Shown one piece after another: positions 15,709 through 24,310 of a stretch of 64,000 bases of DNA (position 1 is its first letter; the number at the start of each line of letters is the position of its first letter). The notes under the pieces were generated by a model. That model was not told the DNA's origin, searched no databases, and saw only the letters and a list, made by a program, of their open reading frames with translations. A program made the translations under genes and the position numbers. Source of the DNA: Christensenella hongkongensis (GTDB lineage Bacteria > Bacillota > Clostridia > Christensenellales > Christensenellaceae); assembly GCF_000981035.1 (NCBI RefSeq), contig NZ_LAYJ01000112.1, positions 337,928 to 401,927 of the forward strand. The letters run 5' to 3'.

Positions 15709-17441
15709 ACCAGCTAATACAGGCAATCAAAAAAATTGCAGGAAACCGGGCAAAAACTTTAGTACCTGTTATCATCATGTCTTGTGTCGACTCCATTTTG
15801 CACATGGGGATGTTCGGAATCATGATCGGTACAATGATTGAACTGATTACCGGAACATTTACATTAGATCATTTAATGCTTTACAGCATAATACTCATTG
15901 CTTTATTTGCTGCCCGCGCCATCCTTTCGGCAATCAGTTATACGCAAACACAATACAAAGGCGCAGAGATTACAGCCGATCTGCGGCTAAGGCTTGGTAA
16001 CCATATCCGCAAAGTAAATTTAGGTTATTTTAACCAAAATAGTATAGGAAAACTAACAAGCATCCTTACTACGGATATTTCCGATTTTGAACAGGTGCTG
16101 ACAAAATCACTTTCCAGCTTTTTCAAAATTATATTCTTTACAGGATTGGCATTCGTATTCGCTTTTTTTATTGACTGGCGTTTTGCGTTCATTGTGGCAG
16201 CCGTTATATTGATTTCTTTGCCCATTATAGACAGAGGCGGAAAAGTAGCAAAAAATAAAAGCGATAATTACCGCAAAGCGGTCAATGGCGTTATTTCGCG
16301 CATTGTAGAATATATTTCCGGCATGAGAACTTTTCGGCTATATAATATGACAGGTGATAAATTTGAACGTCTGGACGACAGTTATATCAAGCTGAAAAAA
16401 GAATCCATAAAAATGGAATTGGCAATTATGCCGTTCTCAACAGTGTTTTCGCTCTTAACATCACTGATTATTCCGATTGCTCTTGTAATTGGGACAGTCT
16501 TTTGGAAAGGCGGAATGGAATCCGTCAATATTGTGGCGCTGATCATGGTTGCGATATCCATAGCAAATATGATGATAACGTTAGGAACTTTATATCCGGA
16601 GATGAAATTTTTGAATAAATCTGCTGATAATATTATTTCCGTTATGGATGAACAACCATTGCCATTTCAAAACGAAAATACCGCTTTAGAAAATTATGAT
16701 ATTGAATTTGAGAACGTGTCCTTTTCTTACACGGGGAACACGGATGTTATAAAGAATATTAGTTTTTTGGCGCGGCAAGGAACGACAACTGCACTGATCG
16801 GCCCGTCCGGAAGCGGTAAAACGACGATTGCCAGTCTCGTTTCACGTTTTTGGGATGTTACGGAAGGTCAAATCAGGATTGGAGGCACAGATATTAGGAA
16901 AATATCACCGGATGGTCTTACAGAACACATGGCGGTTGTATTCCAGGACGTCTATTTACTAAACGATACGATTGCAAATAATATTCGGGTTGGAAAGCCG
17001 GATGCCACGGACGAACAGGTAATTGAGGCCGCGAAAGCAGCGCAATGCCATTCATTCATTATGGAATTACCAAGCGGCTACCAAACGATGGTCGGAGAAG
17101 GCGGCAGCACTCTTTCCGGGGGAGAAAAACAGCGTATCTCCATTGCACGGGCGTTTATCAAGGATGCTTCAATCGTACTGCTGGATGAAACTACTTCAAA
17201 CCTGGACGCGGATAATGAAATCGCGATCGGGAAGGCTCTTGACCGCCTTATGAGCGGAAAAACAGTTATTGTGATAGCGCATAGATTAAATACAATTATG
17301 AGCGCAGACAACATATTGGTACTGGATAAAGGAAGAATTTCAGAACAAGGGACGCATCATGAATTGATGGCAAATGATGGACGCTATGCCTATATGGTGA
17401 AAGAACAACGCAAAGCGAATCATTGGGTTGTTTCAAAATAA
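15705..17441 (+). CDS. Exporter-fold half-ABC transporter 2 (YbtQ/IrtB-like)
   Basis: Second half transporter, 578 residues from ATG 15705. The start was chosen for the AGGAGG before it and the ATGA overlap with the previous stop; an in-frame Met at 15666 lies inside the upstream gene. The membrane domain spans about 1-310. The ATPase has Walker A GPSGSGKTT, signature LSGGEKQR and Walker B IVLLDETTSNLD. In this subunit the signature is canonical, and in the partner the D-loop region differs, which is common in heterodimeric exporters-turned-importers. An S component follows 23 nt downstream. Confidence 0.86.
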   Translation: MNQLIQAIKKIAGNRAKTLVPVIIMSCVDSILHMGMFGIMIGTMIELITGTFTLDHLMLYSIILIALFAARAILSAISYTQTQYKGAEITADLRLRLGNHIRKVNLGYFNQNSIGKLTSILTTDISDFEQVLTKSLSSFFKIIFFTGLAFVFAFFIDWRFAFIVAAVILISLPIIDRGGKVAKNKSDNYRKAVNGVISRIVEYISGMRTFRLYNMTGDKFERLDDSYIKLKKESIKMELAIMPFSTVFSLLTSLIIPIALVIGTVFWKGGMESVNIVALIMVAISIANMMITLGTLYPEMKFLNKSADNIISVMDEQPLPFQNENTALENYDIEFENVSFSYTGNTDVIKNISFLARQGTTTALIGPSGSGKTTIASLVSRFWDVTEGQIRIGGTDIRKISPDGLTEHMAVVFQDVYLLNDTIANNIRVGKPDATDEQVIEAAKAAQCHSFIMELPSGYQTMVGEGGSTLSGGEKQRISIARAFIKDASIVLLDETTSNLDADNEIAIGKALDRLMSGKTVIVIAHRLNTIMSADNILVLDKGRISEQGTHHELMANDGRYAYMVKEQRKANHWVVSK

Positions 17442-17464
17442 TAAAGTTATTGGAGGAAAAAATA

Positions 17465-18073
17465 ATGACGGAAACACAGAAAAAGAAGTTAACAGTACGC
17501 GATGTTGTTACGGTAGCGGCAATGATGGTAATTTATTACTTTCTTTGTATGATACCGGCCCAGCTTACGTTGGCTGTTCCTGTTTTGAACATTTATTTTT
17601 GCGCAGGGATACAGGGATTTATTTGCGCGTCCTTTTACCTGATTGCTGCGAATCGTGTAAATAAGCACGGTTTGTTGCTTATTTGGGCGACGGTAATGGG
17701 GGCGATTAACGCTTTAATGGGATTCGTATTCCTGCTTCCTTATTTTATAGCAGTAGGAGCCGTTGCAGAACTGACGATGATTGGAAAAGATACTTACCGC
17801 AAACCGTTGAGAAATGGGATCGGGTGGATGGTATATGGCATTGGCATGGTAATCGGAAATGCGATTCCAATTTGGCTTGCATGGGAATCGTATACCTCTG
17901 CCGCATCGGCAAGCGGGTTTCAGCAAGACTTAATTGCGATGCAAATTGATTTTGTGAGCAATCCGCTTTTGATTCTTCTTGCGTGCGCTATTACAGCCGG
18001 TCTTTCCATGTTGGGGATATTATTCGGACAACGTTTGCTTCGTAGACATTTCCAAAAAGCGGGTGTGATATAA
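17465..18073 (+). CDS. ECF transporter S component, MptD/Trep_Strep type
   Basis: A 202-residue integral membrane protein with about five or six helices, resembling the Trep_Strep/MptD family of substrate-binding S components. The substrate is unknown. Characteristic stretches are VRDVVTVAAMMVIYYFLCMI, the FCAGIQGFICASFYLI helix and GIGWMVYGIGMVIGNAIPIW. TTGGAGG precedes ATG 17465, so the longer in-frame reading from 17423 was rejected. It is followed by EcfT and a fused EcfA, so this is a dedicated group I ECF system rather than one sharing a common module. Confidence 0.84.
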   Translation: MTETQKKKLTVRDVVTVAAMMVIYYFLCMIPAQLTLAVPVLNIYFCAGIQGFICASFYLIAANRVNKHGLLLIWATVMGAINALMGFVFLLPYFIAVGAVAELTMIGKDTYRKPLRNGIGWMVYGIGMVIGNAIPIWLAWESYTSAASASGFQQDLIAMQIDFVSNPLLILLACAITAGLSMLGILFGQRLLRRHFQKAGVI

Positions 18074-18074
18074 G

Positions 18075-18773
18075 ATGGATTCCGCAACAACAGCGAAAAA
18101 AATAGATAGGCTTGATGCACGCACATTACTGCTGGCAGTAGTGTGTGCGTGCATTACTTCATATTTGTGCAATGAATGGTATTTGCATTTGTTTTTTACA
18201 TCAGTTATGGTTTTGCTTATGGCTTTGGCAGGATTTCCCAAACAAGCCGGAATCATGCTCCTTTTATACATAGGAATCTATATTTTACTTGTTGTGACAA
18301 CAACGTACGGAATCGTTTTCCCCCCGCCGCTTATGCTGAGCCTGATTTATAGATTGATACCGCCGCTTATTCCCGCATACCTTTTGTTTAAGATGTCTAC
18401 CGGAAAAATAATATTGGCATTTCGCAGTATGCACACACCTAATAGCATCATGCTTACACTAACGGTTATGCTGCGGCTTATGCCGACCGTCAGGCACGAA
18501 GCAGCGGATATAAAAGATGCGATGAGGACGCGGGGATTTTTAGGTTCATTCACAGATGTAATAAAAAACCCTCTGAGGACTTTAGAATACGCCATTGTGC
18601 CCTTAACATTCCGGTTGTTGAAAGTGGCGGATGAATTATCGGCGTCTGCTATTGCAAGAGGAATCGAATGTCCATGTAAAAAAGAAAGTTATTATGCAGG
18701 CAGGATAACAAAAATAGATATTGGGATTATCTGTGTGGTTATAACAATTTCTATTGTTTTGATTATGTTATAA
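18075..18773 (+). CDS. ECF transporter transmembrane subunit EcfT
   Basis: A 232-residue membrane scaffold that joins the S component to the ATPases. It has about five helices and the cytoplasmic coupling helices marked by Ala-Arg-Gly type motifs, here TRG in AMRTRGFLGSF and ARG in SASAIARGIEC. Its start lies one base after the S-component stop, and the ATPase gene begins 12 nt after its own stop. Confidence 0.9.
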   Translation: MDSATTAKKIDRLDARTLLLAVVCACITSYLCNEWYLHLFFTSVMVLLMALAGFPKQAGIMLLLYIGIYILLVVTTTYGIVFPPPLMLSLIYRLIPPLIPAYLLFKMSTGKIILAFRSMHTPNSIMLTLTVMLRLMPTVRHEAADIKDAMRTRGFLGSFTDVIKNPLRTLEYAIVPLTFRLLKVADELSASAIARGIECPCKKESYYAGRITKIDIGIICVVITISIVLIML

Positions 18774-18785
18774 GTGGAGGACGAT

Positions 18786-20291
18786 ATGAGTAAACACATA
18801 ATCATGAAAAATATATGTTTCTCGTATAAAGGAAATGGCGGAAATTTGACCGATATTAACCTGGATATTCAAGCTGGTGAGGCCGTTGTAATAACCGGGC
18901 CTTCCGGCAGCGGAAAAAGCACCCTGATCCGTATTATCAATGGGCTGATTCCGCATTTTTATGAAGGGGTTTTAACAGGCGGGGGACAGGTTGGAAAAGA
19001 ACGTATAGGAAATGCACTTTCGTGGGAAAGGGGAAAATATGTAGGGAGTGTATTTCAAGATCCACGCAGCCAGTTTTTTGCAAATGAAGTGGCAGGCGAA
19101 ATCGCTTTTGGATGCGAGAATTATGGATTTAGCCATGAACAAATTATAGAACAAGTCAATAAAGCAGCACAAAATTTTGAAATTTCAGATATTCTGTCAA
19201 AAAATCTACATCAGCTATCCTATGGAATGAGGCAAAAAGTGGCGCTTGCTTCCGCATATGCGATTGATCCGGATATTTTTGTATTGGATGAACCAAGCGC
19301 CAACCTCGATATTAAATCAACAGAAAATCTTGAAAAAATATTACTGGAGCTGAAAACGCTCAAAAAGACTGTCATTATTGCCGAACATAGGCTGTATTAC
19401 CTTATGAATGTTGTAGATCGGATAATCTGTATGCAAAATGGAAAAATAGTAGCGGAATATACACCACGGCAGATCATGAAACTCAAACAGGATTCAATAG
19501 AAAAAATGGGGTTACGCAGTCCGAATTTAATCAATAGCAGTAATCCTGATGAAAAAAGGCAGTGTATCAGAAAGAGCGGAGCAGGACAGGTATGTTTAGA
19601 AACAAAAAATATAAATCTTACGTTTCAGGATGTTGTAGCGGCGGAAAATATTTCGTTATCATTTGAAGTGGGCGAGGTAGTTGCAATCGTTGGCCCAAAC
19701 GGAGCAGGGAAAAGTACATTTGGCAAAATACTTGCAGGACTTCAAAAGGAGGAAGCCGGTACCGTTGCCCTTTTGGGAAAATGTATGAAAAAGGCCGGGC
19801 GGCGTAAGAAAATATGGTTTATTATGCAGGATTTAGACAGCCAGCTTTTTGGAGAGAGCGTTTTAGACGAATTATTGACTGGGAAGGAACAAAATAGCCA
19901 TGAAATAGAAAAAGCAAAAAAAATACTGGAAAGATTGGATTTAAGTGAATTAACAGAGCGGCATCCTTCTACTCTTTCAGGAGGACAAAAACAAAGGTTA
20001 GCGCTTGCGATTGCGCTTATGTACGATGCAAAAGTCATCATTATGGACGAGCCTACGAGTGGGCTCGATGGTGGGAATATGCGGCGTGTCAGCAAAATTG
20101 TTCAAGAATTAGCAAAACAGGGACATACAATTTTAATTATTACTCACGATGCGGAATTTGCATATAGTTGCTGTCAGCGTGTAATCCGATTACAGACAGG
20201 AAAAGTAACAGATGACATTTACATAGAAAATTTTAATGATTTATGTGAATTGATGGATATGAACGTTAAAAATAATATTTTGGGATTGTAA
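18786..20291 (+). CDS. Fused dual ECF ATPase (EcfA1-EcfA2)
   Basis: A 501-residue protein with two ATPase domains in one chain. Domain 1 (about 1-235) has Walker A GPSGSGKST, an off-consensus signature LSYGMRQK and Walker B IFVLDEPSANLD. Domain 2 (about 265-500) has GPNGAGKST, a canonical LSGGQKQR and VIIMDEPTSGLD. The unequal signatures suggest that the two nucleotide sites are not equivalent. ATG 18786 follows GTGGAGG; the upstream GTG at 18774 is part of the ribosome-binding site. It is the last gene of the module and no clear terminator follows. Confidence 0.92.
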   Translation: MSKHIIMKNICFSYKGNGGNLTDINLDIQAGEAVVITGPSGSGKSTLIRIINGLIPHFYEGVLTGGGQVGKERIGNALSWERGKYVGSVFQDPRSQFFANEVAGEIAFGCENYGFSHEQIIEQVNKAAQNFEISDILSKNLHQLSYGMRQKVALASAYAIDPDIFVLDEPSANLDIKSTENLEKILLELKTLKKTVIIAEHRLYYLMNVVDRIICMQNGKIVAEYTPRQIMKLKQDSIEKMGLRSPNLINSSNPDEKRQCIRKSGAGQVCLETKNINLTFQDVVAAENISLSFEVGEVVAIVGPNGAGKSTFGKILAGLQKEEAGTVALLGKCMKKAGRRKKIWFIMQDLDSQLFGESVLDELLTGKEQNSHEIEKAKKILERLDLSELTERHPSTLSGGQKQRLALAIALMYDAKVIIMDEPTSGLDGGNMRRVSKIVQELAKQGHTILIITHDAEFAYSCCQRVIRLQTGKVTDDIYIENFNDLCELMDMNVKNNILGL

Positions 20292-20371
20292 ATAGTATAT
20301 CCGGATTGTGGATAAGATTTGGATGTTATAGATTTGACGATGTGAAGTTGCCCCGCCCGGCGGGAAAGAAA

Positions 20372-20580
20372 AAAACTGCTGTTGAGACGATTGGGGGATT
20401 GTATTGAAGGTTGAGTATACCGCCCAAATACAGTATGTTAAGTTTTGCAGGATACTTAAAAGGGAAGAGTGCAATGATGCTGCCTGACAGGTACGCAAAC
20501 CTAAAATATAAATTTGGGAACAGGCACTTTTTGGTTAATCGAATATTATGCAAGCACAGTGGGCTGAATGAAGCAACCCG
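20372..20580 (+). pseudogene. Decayed IS200/IS605-type TnpA transposase fragment
   Basis: From 20411 the plus strand reads SIPPKYSMLSFAGYLKGKSA, then MMLPDRYANLKYKFGNRHFL and SGLNEAT, a clear match to the C-terminal half of IS200-type TnpA. An in-frame stop (20405-20407) precedes it, and the translation before that stop (AVETIGG) resembles the segment upstream of the missing HxH motif. The region that should hold the catalytic Tyr reads NRILCKH, so the enzyme is dead. The copy ends against the diguanylate cyclase gene. No flanking hairpins typical of the element were identified. Confidence 0.8.
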
Positions 20581-20592
20581 TTTTACGGGTAG

Positions 20593-21750
20593 TCATGACT
20601 TTGGGCCCATGGCCTTTCGTTTGCGCTTCATGTCATACATCGCTGCGTCCGCGCGTTTGAGCGTATCGCCAAGCGTTTGATCCTGATCCGCAGAGAAAAG
20701 TGCATATCCAAAGGAAAAACTGAGCTTCGTATTATTTTCGAGCGCGTATTTTTCAACCGCATCCTTCATAGCGGAAACCAATGCGCGAACCTGATCCGGA
20801 TTTTTTCCGCGCAGGATAACTGCAAATTCATCCCCGCCGATTCGGTATAGTACGTCCGGATAGGCGACCAGATTTTGCAGGATATTACTTCCTGTACGAA
20901 TATACAGGTCGCCGGCGGCATGCCCCAGTAAATCGTTGATATTTTTCAAGCCGTCGAGATCGGCGACAATAAAACCGATCGTTTGTTTTCCCGCCAAAGC
21001 CTCAAGGTTATTCACAATAACGTCAAAGGAGTTCCTGTTGTGGAGCCCGGTCAGGATATCCGTATTTGCCAGATCGCGGTATGCAGGATTGGAAATACGC
21101 TTAAACAGGATCGCGGCTACAATGCCAGAAATAATACAGCACAGGATGATTACGATTGGCGTAACTATTTTCAGAAGCCGAAAGGTGACATATTGATGCG
21201 CGGCGTCAAACTCGATACCGACGACGCCCACAACCTCGCCTTCATGATGGATGGGAAAATATGTGACGAACACATACCCCCAGGAGGTGTCCTTGATTTC
21301 CTCCGGCATCACGACCTGGTTTTGGTAAGCGCGTTCGATGTCGGGAATGATTTCCGGTTCGAGAAGGTCTCCGGCATTGCGGAAGTCGCCGCTGTTTGAG
21401 GGAAGGCCGTCCACCAGATAGATGTATTCGCCGTCCGCCGTTCGTTTCGCCGTATATAGATAACGCACGCCCGCTGTGTTTTTCGCGGCTTCCAGCATTG
21501 ATTTGGTTGAGGTATATTCTTCCTTTTGCATATCTTCAGCAGAATTAAGGTACAAGAAACTGTCCTTATCCAAATACTGCTCCAGATAATCATAAATTCC
21601 CTGGGAGCGTTCGCGCAGGGTGTCGATCATATCGTTGTAAGAAAGACTGTAGTTCAGGAAAAAGATCAGCCCGCAGGACGCAACGACAGCAATGGCGGTC
21701 ATGATCCATACCTGGACATCAACCCGGCTCAGTTTTTTACGTTTTTTCAT
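20593..21750 (-). CDS. Membrane diguanylate cyclase with extracytoplasmic sensor
   Basis: Makes c-di-GMP from two GTP. 385 residues: TM1 at about 12-34, an extracytoplasmic sensor-like domain of about 150 residues, TM2 at about 185-215, and a GGDEF domain (about 225-380). The GGDEF motif is intact (YRIGGDEFAVIL), as is the DxLTGLHNRNSF entry. The inhibitory site RxxD five residues before GGDEF is absent; the sequence is AYPD, so product inhibition there is unlikely. Start ATG 21750 (minus) has GAGAGGAG upstream; an in-frame GTG 34 codons earlier is less likely. It is a single gene with no effector nearby. Confidence 0.93.
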   Translation of the reverse strand: MKKRKKLSRVDVQVWIMTAIAVVASCGLIFFLNYSLSYNDMIDTLRERSQGIYDYLEQYLDKDSFLYLNSAEDMQKEEYTSTKSMLEAAKNTAGVRYLYTAKRTADGEYIYLVDGLPSNSGDFRNAGDLLEPEIIPDIERAYQNQVVMPEEIKDTSWGYVFVTYFPIHHEGEVVGVVGIEFDAAHQYVTFRLLKIVTPIVIILCCIISGIVAAILFKRISNPAYRDLANTDILTGLHNRNSFDVIVNNLEALAGKQTIGFIVADLDGLKNINDLLGHAAGDLYIRTGSNILQNLVAYPDVLYRIGGDEFAVILRGKNPDQVRALVSAMKDAVEKYALENNTKLSFSFGYALFSADQDQTLGDTLKRADAAMYDMKRKRKAMGPKS

Positions 21751-22063
21751 GGCTGCCGCTCCTCTCTTTTCTTCAAATTTTTTTGAAGAAAAGCGGTATC
21801 TGGCGCCGCAGAAACCGGTTGTTTCGCGTTTTTTCGGTTGGTCAAATGGCACATATCCATTGGAAAATCCTTTTCATCGATTGTATAAAGCACAAATTTC
21901 AACTTTGCGCAGAGTGTTCGATAATTCGATAAGATGATTACGACACGATCCACCCGATTAAAACGCCTTCAAAAGCTGGTGGCGAACAAAATATGACTTG
22001 TCAGGTAATGAATATGCGTAAAGCAGCCAGTGGCTGCGCCTGGCTTGATTCGAGATTGAAAAC
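21751..22063. other. Intergenic region with two hairpins
   Basis: About 310 nt without a gene. A perfect 12-bp inverted repeat (CTTTTCTTCAAA / TTTGAAGAAAAG, 21766-21793) lies immediately upstream of the diguanylate-cyclase ribosome-binding site and, as RNA, would put a hairpin beside it. A second palindrome GCAGCCA-g-TGGCTGC is at 22023-22037. I see no known riboswitch. Confidence 0.5.
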
Positions 22064-22094
22064 AGAAATAAAAACGGGGGAATCTGCCCCCGTT
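22064..22094 (-). terminator. Terminator of the cytidylate-kinase-like gene
   Basis: On the minus strand AACGGGGG, a 6-nt loop, CCCCCGTT, then TTTTATTT: an 8-bp GC-rich stem with a T tract, 22 nt after the stop. Confidence 0.9.
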
Positions 22095-22116
22095 CTCCGC
22101 ACAATAATCTGTGGGC

Positions 22117-22731
22117 CTAATCCTTGATCATCTCGATATAATCCTTAAGCAGTTCAACAGAATGATCGATCCCAATGCTGTCGCTGTTGAGCATCAGGTG
22201 ATAGTTTTCCTTTTGCCCCCACTTCATGTCCGAATAATAATTGTAATAGGTCGCACGTTTTTTGTCCGATTTCAAAATAGCTTCCTTTAAGTTCGGCGCC
22301 TTCAGGTGGTAATCATTTTTCGCCCGCTCGATCCGATGGTTGATATCGGAATAAATGAAGATATTGATACAGTCCGGATGATTTGCCAGCACATAATCGG
22401 CACAGCGTCCGATGATGATGCAAGAACCCTTTGCCGCAACCTTGCGGATTACGTCCGCCTGAATCAGGAATAGTTTATCGTCAAGCGCCATGTCCGTTCC
22501 CCAGGAGGAAACGTTGCCAAGGCCGGAGGAAAGGTAATACATAAATTTACTGTTAGACTTCTCCTCGGCATTTTCAAAAAATTCTTCATTATAACCGCTT
22601 TCGCGCGCAGCCATTGTGATAAGTTCTTTATCGTAATAAGGAATTCCCAATATTTCTGCAAGCTTTTTGCCAATCGAGCGGCCGCCGCTTGCAAACTGTC
22701 TGGAGATTGTAATGATCGTATCGCTTTTCAT
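22117..22731 (-). CDS. Cytidylate kinase-like protein
   Basis: A 204-residue P-loop-type protein of the cytidylate-kinase-like family. The N-terminus reads ITISRQFASGGRSIGKKLAE, with the family's unusual glycine-rich loop, followed by LGIPYYDKELI and later CIIIGRCADYVL and DRIERA-like positions (HRIERAKNDY). Its true substrate is unknown. The start is ATG 22731 with AAGGAGG upstream on the minus strand; the open frame extends further upstream across the divergent MATE gene, but that part is a shadow. It shares a nested promoter region with the MATE gene. Confidence 0.87.
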   Translation of the reverse strand: MKSDTIITISRQFASGGRSIGKKLAEILGIPYYDKELITMAARESGYNEEFFENAEEKSNSKFMYYLSSGLGNVSSWGTDMALDDKLFLIQADVIRKVAAKGSCIIIGRCADYVLANHPDCINIFIYSDINHRIERAKNDYHLKAPNLKEAILKSDKKRATYYNYYSDMKWGQKENYHLMLNSDSIGIDHSVELLKDYIEMIKD

Positions 22732-22759
22732 AAGTAGATGCCTCCTTATTTTAGCCTTG

Positions 22760-22793
22760 TTTACATTATGCTTCCAATGTGCTAAAATGTCAA
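22760..22793. promoter_or_regulatory. Nested divergent promoters for the kinase-like and MATE genes
   Basis: Plus strand: TTTACA (22760-22765), 17 nt, TAAAAT (22783-22788) toward the MATE gene. Minus strand: TTGACA (22788-22793), 17 nt, CATAAT (22765-22770) toward the kinase-like gene. The -10 of each meets the -35 of the other at a single shared base, so the two promoters occupy the same 34 bp and polymerase can hold only one at a time. Confidence 0.7.
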
Positions 22794-22822
22794 TTCGTAA
22801 GCGGTAAAAAAGTAGGAAAGAA

Positions 22823-24226
22823 GTGATTGGGATGGAAGCTATCAAAGAAAACAAGATGGGTGTAATGCCTGTCAAGAAATTATTGGTGTCGATGTCGCTG
22901 CCGATTATGATATCGATGTTGGTGCAGGCACTATATAATGTAGTCGACAGTATTTTTGTAGGACAGTACAGTGAGAATGCTTTTGCGGCGGTTTCGCTCG
23001 CTTTTCCGGTGCAGATGCTGATTATCGCGGTTGCGGTCGGCACTGGCGTGGGCATGAACTCGCTCGTTTCAAGACGGCTGGGTGAAAAAAAGTACGACGA
23101 CGCAAACGCCGGCGTTTCAACAGGTATTTTTTTGGGAATATTGAGCTGGATCGTATTTGCGATTTTCGGTATCTTTTTTTCGCGGATGTTTTTTGAAGCG
23201 TTTACGGTCGGGATTGAGGGAGGACCGGAAATTGCGGACATGGGTACGCAGTATATTTCGATCTGTACAATATTCTCGTTTGGCGTATTTATCCAGATTA
23301 CCTGCGAACGTATCATGCAGTCAACCGGTATCACCATCTATAACATGATCACCCAGATTACAGGCGCGGTGATCAACATTATACTTGATCCGATTCTGAT
23401 CTTCGGTATCGGGCCGTTCCCGGAAATGGGCGCTGCAGGTGCGGCAATCGCAACGGTGATCGGACAGATCGGGGCAATGCTCCTTTGCCTTTATTTTACA
23501 AACACAAAGGTAAAAGAAGTGAAAATACGGTTGAAGGGCTTCCGGCCCAAAAAACGGATTGTGGGAGAAATATACAAGGTGGGCGTGCCATCCATCATTA
23601 TGCAGGCCATCACCTCCGTCATGATCGTTGGCTTTAACTTCATTCTGGTTGGCTTTTCCGCAGCGGCGGTTTCGGTTCTTGGCGCGTATTTTAAGCTGCA
23701 ATCGTTTATATTTCTTCCGGTGCTTGGGCTTACAAACGGCCTGATACCGATTGTCGCGTACAATTACGGCGCGCGGCACAAAAAAAGGATTTTGGATTCA
23801 ATCAAATTTGCAGTCGTTTTGGCAGTCTGTATTATGCTGGTGGGGATGCTTGTATTCCAGCTGTTCCCAACGGCGCTTTTGGAAATGTTTAATGCAACTC
23901 CCGCAATGCTTGATATCGGTGTGAATGCTCTGAGGATTATCAGCCTGTGTTTTGCATTTGCAGGAGTGGGAATCGTTTTTTCGTCGGTGTTCCAGGCGGT
24001 TGGCAACGGCGTGCTCAGCATGGTGGTTTCCCTTTGCCGCCAGATGGTCGTTATCTTGCCCGCAGCGTACCTGTTGGCGCAGTTTGGCGGACTCGACGCA
24101 GTCTGGTATTCTTTCCCGCTTGCGGAATGCGTATCCCTGCTGCTTAGCATCGTATTTTTCCGCTATGTGCATAAGCGGTATTTGAAGAACCTTGATAATC
24201 CGTTAGCCAACGTGCCGGGGATGTAA
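22823..24226 (+). CDS. MATE-family efflux transporter
   Basis: A 467-residue cation-coupled multidrug or metabolite antiporter with about 12 membrane helices in two six-helix halves. Typical pieces are KLLVSMSLPIMISMLVQALY at the start, DSIFVGQYSENAFAAVSLAF, and the second-half counterpart KVGVPSIIMQAITSVM. The substrate is unknown. The GTG at 22823 has AGGA five bases upstream, better spaced than the ATG at 22832, so it was preferred; the difference is three residues. The promoter is nested with that of the divergent kinase-like gene. Confidence 0.93.
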   Translation: MIGMEAIKENKMGVMPVKKLLVSMSLPIMISMLVQALYNVVDSIFVGQYSENAFAAVSLAFPVQMLIIAVAVGTGVGMNSLVSRRLGEKKYDDANAGVSTGIFLGILSWIVFAIFGIFFSRMFFEAFTVGIEGGPEIADMGTQYISICTIFSFGVFIQITCERIMQSTGITIYNMITQITGAVINIILDPILIFGIGPFPEMGAAGAAIATVIGQIGAMLLCLYFTNTKVKEVKIRLKGFRPKKRIVGEIYKVGVPSIIMQAITSVMIVGFNFILVGFSAAAVSVLGAYFKLQSFIFLPVLGLTNGLIPIVAYNYGARHKKRILDSIKFAVVLAVCIMLVGMLVFQLFPTALLEMFNATPAMLDIGVNALRIISLCFAFAGVGIVFSSVFQAVGNGVLSMVVSLCRQMVVILPAAYLLAQFGGLDAVWYSFPLAECVSLLLSIVFFRYVHKRYLKNLDNPLANVPGM

Positions 24227-24310
24227 GGCGTATGTTTTCTTTGGCTTTGGTTGTGGTATAATAATAAGGTAAGAAAAATCACAACAGAAGAAACAGGGGT
24301 GAATAGAAAA

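Noticed and set aside
22732-23337. Upstream extension of the cytidylate-kinase-like frame
   Set aside because: It lies antisense to the MATE gene and upstream of a good ribosome-binding site and start at 22731.
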